A model generated the notes under the pieces. That model was not told the DNA's origin and did no database searches. It was given only the letters and a program-made list of their open reading frames with translations. 64,000 nucleotides of DNA from NCBI GenBank assembly GCA_963575745.1, contig CAUYUJ010003669.1, positions 374,457 through 438,456 on the forward strand. The letters run 5' to 3'. Numbering within the stretch: position 1 is the first letter of the stretch; each line of letters starts with the position of its first letter. Source of the DNA: Prorocentrum cordatum (Eukaryota > Sar > Dinophyceae > Prorocentrales > Prorocentraceae). Positions 60,330 to 64,000 of this stretch are shown here, one piece after another. The position numbers and the translations under genes are program-made.

Positions 60330-60368
60330 CTCTTGCATGTTCAGCGTGCCGTTCCGGTCCTTGTCCAC
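60330..60368 (-). CDS. 39-nt exon encoding an EF-hand loop
   Basis: Between acceptor GCCGCCAG|GTG and a GC donor (CAAGAG|GCCCCC) lies VDKDRNGTLNMQE. D-K-D-R-N-G-T-L-N-M-Q-E matches all twelve positions of a canonical EF-hand calcium loop (Asp 1, Asp 3, Asn 5, Gly 6, Leu 8, Glu 12). The gene it belongs to is not known. Confidence 0.5.
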
Positions 60369-60645
60369 CTGGCGGCCCACATGCGAGACACAACACAAGC
60401 TCTCCCCAATGCGAGCCCACCACGCCAAAAAAGGCGCAAGATCCTGGAGCAGCGGAAGAGACCGAAGGAACGAAAATCGGAGGACTCGCTGGGTACATGA
60501 CACCATGATGCAGTAATTAGAGGAGCCCATGAAGTGGGCCTGCGGTTGAAGTGGGCCAATGATTGGTACTATGTGATGTGCAAGGCGCATGGACCGTGTC
60601 AGCGCGTGCGAATTGCAGTCTCAGGCGATTACTCCCTCGCAGTGA

Positions 60646-60805
60646 TCATTCCTCCTGATGGGGCGCCTCGTTGAGCAGTTCCTTCAGCTCGACCCGCATG
60701 CTGAGCTTGATCTCCTCGCGCCTCTGGCGGATCACCTCTCGGAGGCTGGAACGGCGATCCTCCTCCCCCTCTCCCTGTTCCTCTCCTCCGCCCTCCTCAT
60801 TCCTG
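60646..60805 (-). CDS. C-terminal exon of a charged helical protein
   Basis: Acceptor CTCTTTGTCTTTCAG|C with a good pyrimidine tract. The exon reads RNEEGGGEEQGEGEEDRRSS, LREVIRQRREEIKLSMRVEL and KELLNEAPHQEE, then a TGA stop. Glu-rich followed by an amphipathic helix of coiled-coil type. No family was recognised. Upstream exons may lie at 60.95-61.2 kb, where SLKNIRLVIARGAG-like and other frames are open. Confidence 0.5.
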
Positions 60806-60809
60806 CTGA

Positions 60810-61270
60810 AAGACAAAGAGAAGGCGAACAGCATCAGGAACCACCCCCGACTATCGTGTCTGCCACATGGGAGCAGTGGCAAAACCACCGCTGCTTCCAG
60901 AGCCATTGCCTTTGCGACCCTCGGCTCCTCATCCCGCCAGGAACATCGCTGCGTGAAAAACGTTTGGCGAACACTCCGTCACGCCCCCGCACCTCTGGCA
61001 ATCACCAGCCTGATGTTCTTCAAGGCGCGGCCCCAAGTGTCCCGCCTCCCTCCCCGGGACCAACGTCTCGTCCTGGATCCGCTCCCCGATGGCCCCGACG
61101 CCCGAAGCAGACAGAGGCCGCAGTCGCGGGAACATAGCTGGACTGAACAAAAACGCGCCGGCGGAAATCTGGGAGCTGTGGGCCTTTTGTGCTGGCCTGG
61201 ATTCGCTGGTCTCCCACCCCGGCGCTTCCGCCGCCGCAGTCGGCAACTCTGAGTGGCCCGGCTTCCTTTC
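60810..61270. other. No firm exon
   Basis: Minus-strand frames around 61010-61110 are open in two phases (QDETLVPGREAGHLGP; LKNIRLVIARGAGA), but splice sites and family are unresolved. Confidence 0.3.
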
Positions 61271-61284
61271 CCCCTGTAGCGCCA

Positions 61285-61560
61285 GGGCTCCTCCTCCTCC
61301 TCCTCCTCCTCCTCCTCCTCCCCCTCCGTGCATTGCGGCCTTAACTTGCATACAGCGTGCCCCCTGTTGCAATTCCACTGGAGCAGTCACCCTCTGCCTA
61401 GCCGCCAACTCAAACAAAAACTGTTGTTGCACGGTTACCCCAGGGAGGAGGAGGAGGAAGAGGAGGAGGAGGAGGAGGAGGAGGAGGAGGTGGAGGAGGA
61501 GGGGGGGGACATGGAGGAGGAGGAGGAGGAGGAGGAGGAGGAGGGAGGAGGAGGAGGATA
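61285..61560. repeat. (CTC)n and (GAG)n microsatellites
   Basis: CTC run at 61288-61325 and GAG/GGA run at 61442-61560, about 115 bp apart and complementary in sequence. Confidence 0.85.
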
Positions 61561-61769
61561 ATCAGGATCAGGATCAGAGTTCCAGAGAACCTCTAGAATA
61601 TGTCAACCACGATATTGAAACCAGGCTCGGAGGAAAGCCCCAAGAGATGGGATCAGGCTCAAGGCAGGTGTGCCCCCGAGGCTTACGCCGAAGGCTAGCG
61701 TCCTGCGCCTCAGAGACCGTCACGGGAACGCATTACCCAGACGGGGCCCCGCAAGCTATATTAGTGCTA

Positions 61770-62776
61770 GTATACCTGCTCGAATTCCTCTCTCGCGAGT
61801 GTCAAAATTAGACGGCTCTCAAACATGGCTGGATACCTCGGGCGGCTCTTGTGGATCCCCCGTTTCGCAAGGTACCTATCTACACATACTGAATCGGGGG
61901 CCTCTAGCTTTCGGGAAAACTCAGCCGACGCCGACGACGGTCCACGTCTGGGGCTTCGGGTCCCCCGCTTTGGAGCCGAGGAGGAGGGAGGTGCCGTCGT
62001 AGATCCCCGAGTAGTCGTCGAGGCAGCAAAGGGAGTCGACGGAGGTCGGCGACCCGTCGCCGACGGAGAGGGAGGGGAAGCCGCCATCAGCTCTGAGAGG
62101 GGTCTCGTGCCGGCACCCAAAAGAAAATATACAGCCTGCGATCCCGTGGGTCTCGAGGCTGCTCTCGGCACGGGAGAAGGTCGGGGCGTGGAGGAAGATA
62201 ATGATCGAAAGCCCCGCTCACTATGGGGAGGCAGCTCCATATCCGCAGCATGTATTTCACCATCATTACACTCGGCACTCCAAAAATCCTTATCTCGCCG
62301 ATCACTAGTAGCACCAACATGTCCGTGAACGCCTCGAGCCACTCCTGCAGCTCGCGCTCCATGTGCGTCGGGGGCGCTCGGCCCTGCTGCATCTCCGCCA
62401 CCGTCCGGGTCAGACAGTCGAGGATGACCGAGCGGAACGTCGGGTCGAGGTGCAAGAGCAACTTCTTCTTGTTCTGGTCGTAGCACCAGTCCATCTTGCA
62501 GAACTTGATATTGTCCGCCTTGGTGGCGACATCCATCTGCTCGGTCGTGGCGCGGATCTCGGTCAGCTTCTTCGCGTTGGTCGCGCCAACGGCCTCTTTC
62601 CGCTCCATCAGTCCCGTCAGGGGGCCGCCGAAGACCCAGGATGGGGGGGGGCCCGAACTGCGCCCGCGGCCAGCGGCGCTGAACGCCTCTGAAAACTCGG
62701 CGCCCATCTCGCTCATCTTGGTCGCCTCGTGGCTGTTCGCGTCGATGGGGGCGCAGTCGAACACGACGCCCTCCAC
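61770..62776 (-). CDS. Unrecognised ORF, 3' part
   Basis: From about 62776 the minus strand reads VEGVVFDCAPIDANSHEATK, KMSEMGAEFSEAF, KKLTEIRATTEQMDVATKAD, FCKMDWCYDQNKKKLLLHLD, FRSVILDCLTRTVAEMQQGR and ERELQEWLEAF. Composition is strongly protein-like over about 170 residues, then continues into a hydrophobic stretch. The frame connects upstream with the ORF at 62798-63157 across one in-frame TAG. No family was recognised. Context (retroelement-rich, no introns seen) suggests a retroelement or retroposed gene. Confidence 0.45.
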
Positions 62777-62797
62777 GTTCCGCTTCGACTGGCCCAG

Positions 62798-63157
62798 CTA
62801 CAGCAGGAACTCCAGGATGAGGACCTGGAGCTGCTTCTGGGCGATCTTGAACCCTAGGTCGGACTTCTTCTCGCCGTCTCCGCGTTGTCGCGCGCGTCGA
62901 TCCTGTCCACGGGCGGCCCCCTTGCCCTCGGGCTGCGTAGCCGCGGCCCCCCCCGCGCCCGCAGGCGGGCCGAACGCGGTCGGCTGGTCGCGGGCGGCGA
63001 ACGCAGCTCGGTGGGTCACGGGGCGCCGAGTGGCAGGAGGAGGCCTGAAAAGAAAGAACTGCGGGCGGTGGGTGGGGAAGATGTTGTTGTACAGCATGTT
63101 CGCTGCATTCATCAATAGCTTCGAATGTACCGTCGCAGAAGAGGCGCTTAATCGCAT
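62798..63157 (-). CDS. Unrecognised ORF, 5' part, ending at an in-frame TAG
   Basis: Reads LLMNAANMLYNNIFPTHRPQ, a Pro/Ala/Gly-rich linker, then KKSDLGFKIAQKQLQVLILE and FLL before TAG at about 62797. After the stop the same frame resumes LGQSKRNVEGVVFDC. A single nonsense change in an otherwise open frame suggests a recent pseudogene, a readthrough site or a sequencing error. Confidence 0.45.
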   Translation of the reverse strand: MRLSASSATVHSKLLMNAANMLYNNIFPTHRPQFFLFRPPPATRRPVTHRAAFAARDQPTAFGPPAGAGGAAATQPEGKGAARGQDRRARQRGDGEKKSDLGFKIAQKQLQVLILEFLL

Positions 63158-63292
63158 TCGGGGTCCCCAGAGGCCACGGGAATCGACGTCGCCCGATTCG
63201 GCGGGTTAAATTATCCCAGGGCGATCGGACACGTTGACGAGCGCGATCCTTAATCTAGAACGTCGAACGACACCACGGGCACTGATTACATA

Positions 63293-63973
63293 TCACACAC
63301 GTGTACAGAGGGTTCCGCTTGCCGTGGCCCCCCGCCCCTGGACTGGAACGCGCGAGCTGTCAGGGCCCCGCGGGGGGGGGGAGAAAGTCTGACTGCATAG
63401 GGCCCCGCTCTCGTCTCGGAGGGCGCACGCGAAGGCTGCGAGCTCTTCTCCCGTCGGAGGTGCGATCGCGCGAGCAGGTCCTCGCAGGCTCTGGAAGGAA
63501 GAAGTCTCGCCCTGCGTCGAGATCGCGGCCTTAAGGGTCAACGGGTCAATGCGAGGCCACGCCTCTCGCACCTCGTCGGCATTAAACAAAGCGAAATAGG
63601 AATAGTTATGCTCGCTCCAGCGCTCAAGAAAATCCTCGGCACCGCTGGTCCCAGCGCACACCCACAAGTCGGCTGCTACTTGGCGCGCCAGTGGCGGGGC
63701 ATCTCGGGCGAGGCGTCCAAGATAATCCAACGCAGGAGGTCCGTCGTTGAGGGTCCCCCGGGGAGCGGCAATAATCTGGGCGTGGGCCCTGGGGTCTCGG
63801 GCCATCTCCTGGGCCCAAGCAAATCTTATGGCGGCTTGCGCGCACCGAGTGGGAATCACTTTCCACCTACGACGAAGAACAGCGTGCGGAAGACAAAGGG
63901 GATGGCTGCCACTCCAGTCCACATCCTTGCTCCTCTCCAGGGCTCTTAAATATTTAGCGATGATGGTGTCCAT
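63293..63973 (-). CDS. Unrecognised ORF of 226 codons
   Basis: Begins MDTIIAKYLRALERSKDVDW and continues SHPLCLPHAVLRRRWKVIPT, QAAIRFAWAQEMARDPRAHA, LDYLGRLARDAPPLARQVAA, EDFLERWSEHNYSYFALFNA and LTLKAAISTQGETSSFQSLR, with a Pro-rich end. It is open throughout with balanced composition, so it is likely coding or recently so. The frame is open upstream to the window edge, so the start may be earlier. No family was recognised. It shares strand with the ORFs at 61770-63157 and may belong to the same element. Confidence 0.5.
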   Translation of the reverse strand: MDTIIAKYLRALERSKDVDWSGSHPLCLPHAVLRRRWKVIPTRCAQAAIRFAWAQEMARDPRAHAQIIAAPRGTLNDGPPALDYLGRLARDAPPLARQVAADLWVCAGTSGAEDFLERWSEHNYSYFALFNADEVREAWPRIDPLTLKAAISTQGETSSFQSLRGPARAIAPPTGEELAAFACALRDESGALCSQTFSPPPRGPDSSRVPVQGRGATASGTLCTRV

Positions 63974-64000
63974 CTGGTTATTAATGTTTTGCAGAGAAAA

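Noticed and set aside
1-64000. tRNA, rRNA, snRNA or SL RNA genes
   Set aside because: No cloverleaf, rRNA core or intact SL RNA gene with donor site was recognised; the DinoSL matches are relics inside retroelements.

Overview
The window is nuclear DNA of a dinoflagellate. The evidence comes from the sequence itself. (i) Relics of the dinoflagellate trans-splicing leader (DinoSL, CCGTAGCCATTTTGGCTCAAG, 21 nt) lie at the 5' ends of two retroelements: 16 of 16 matching bases at 4186-4201 and four nested copies at 52059-52123. (ii) A many-exon gene can be joined in one continuous reading frame only if GT, GC and GA are all accepted as intron donors, with acceptors mostly AG|G, which is the known dinoflagellate splicing pattern. 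(iii) The DNA is GC-rich, gene-poor and full of short inverted-repeat elements, minisatellites and triplet repeats. No bacterial operons, tRNA, rRNA or CRISPR arrays were seen.

Layout. 0-13 kb: unrecognised coding-like fragments, triplet and tandem repeats, a LINE fragment with a DinoSL relic (2.4-4.2 kb), a 101-bp minisatellite (5.9-7.9 kb), divergent repeats (8.1-9.3 kb) and a broken LINE (9.9-12.3 kb). 13.4-16.5 kb: half of an EF-hand exon, a 113-bp palindromic satellite, and dispersed repeats. 18.4-35.7 kb, minus strand: a GH63-like glycoside hydrolase gene with at least 15 exons, the best-supported host gene here. Its introns are filled with several families of terminal-inverted-repeat (TIR) elements, AGG tracts and, in the last intron, another LINE (about 21.7-26 kb). 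36-46 kb: a few minus-strand exons (one carries the first half of an EF-hand loop), a 12-bp satellite, TIR elements, low-complexity DNA and dispersed repeats. 46.7-52.1 kb: the longest LINE, with ORF1-like, endonuclease, reverse transcriptase and C-terminal regions, all on the minus strand and all frame-broken. 53-58 kb: a Mei2-like RNA-binding gene whose RRM is split by a 1.6-kb intron holding another coding-like ORF. 58-64 kb: CCA and GAG repeats, small exons (one EF-hand loop), and two unrecognised minus-strand ORFs.

How the parts relate. Nearly all recognisable coding sequence is on the minus strand, as expected for dinoflagellate gene blocks of one orientation. The GH63-like enzyme has an N-terminal hydrophobic leader and both catalytic-site motifs of its family, so it looks like a functional secretory-pathway or secreted glucosidase gene. 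One of its introns coincides with a TIR element, which makes the locus a readable case of intron gain by mobile elements. The LINEs carry DinoSL relics, so their transcripts were trans-spliced before being copied back into the genome. Exon coordinates were worked out by hand from reading-frame continuity and splice motifs, without transcripts or searches, and should be read as predictions.
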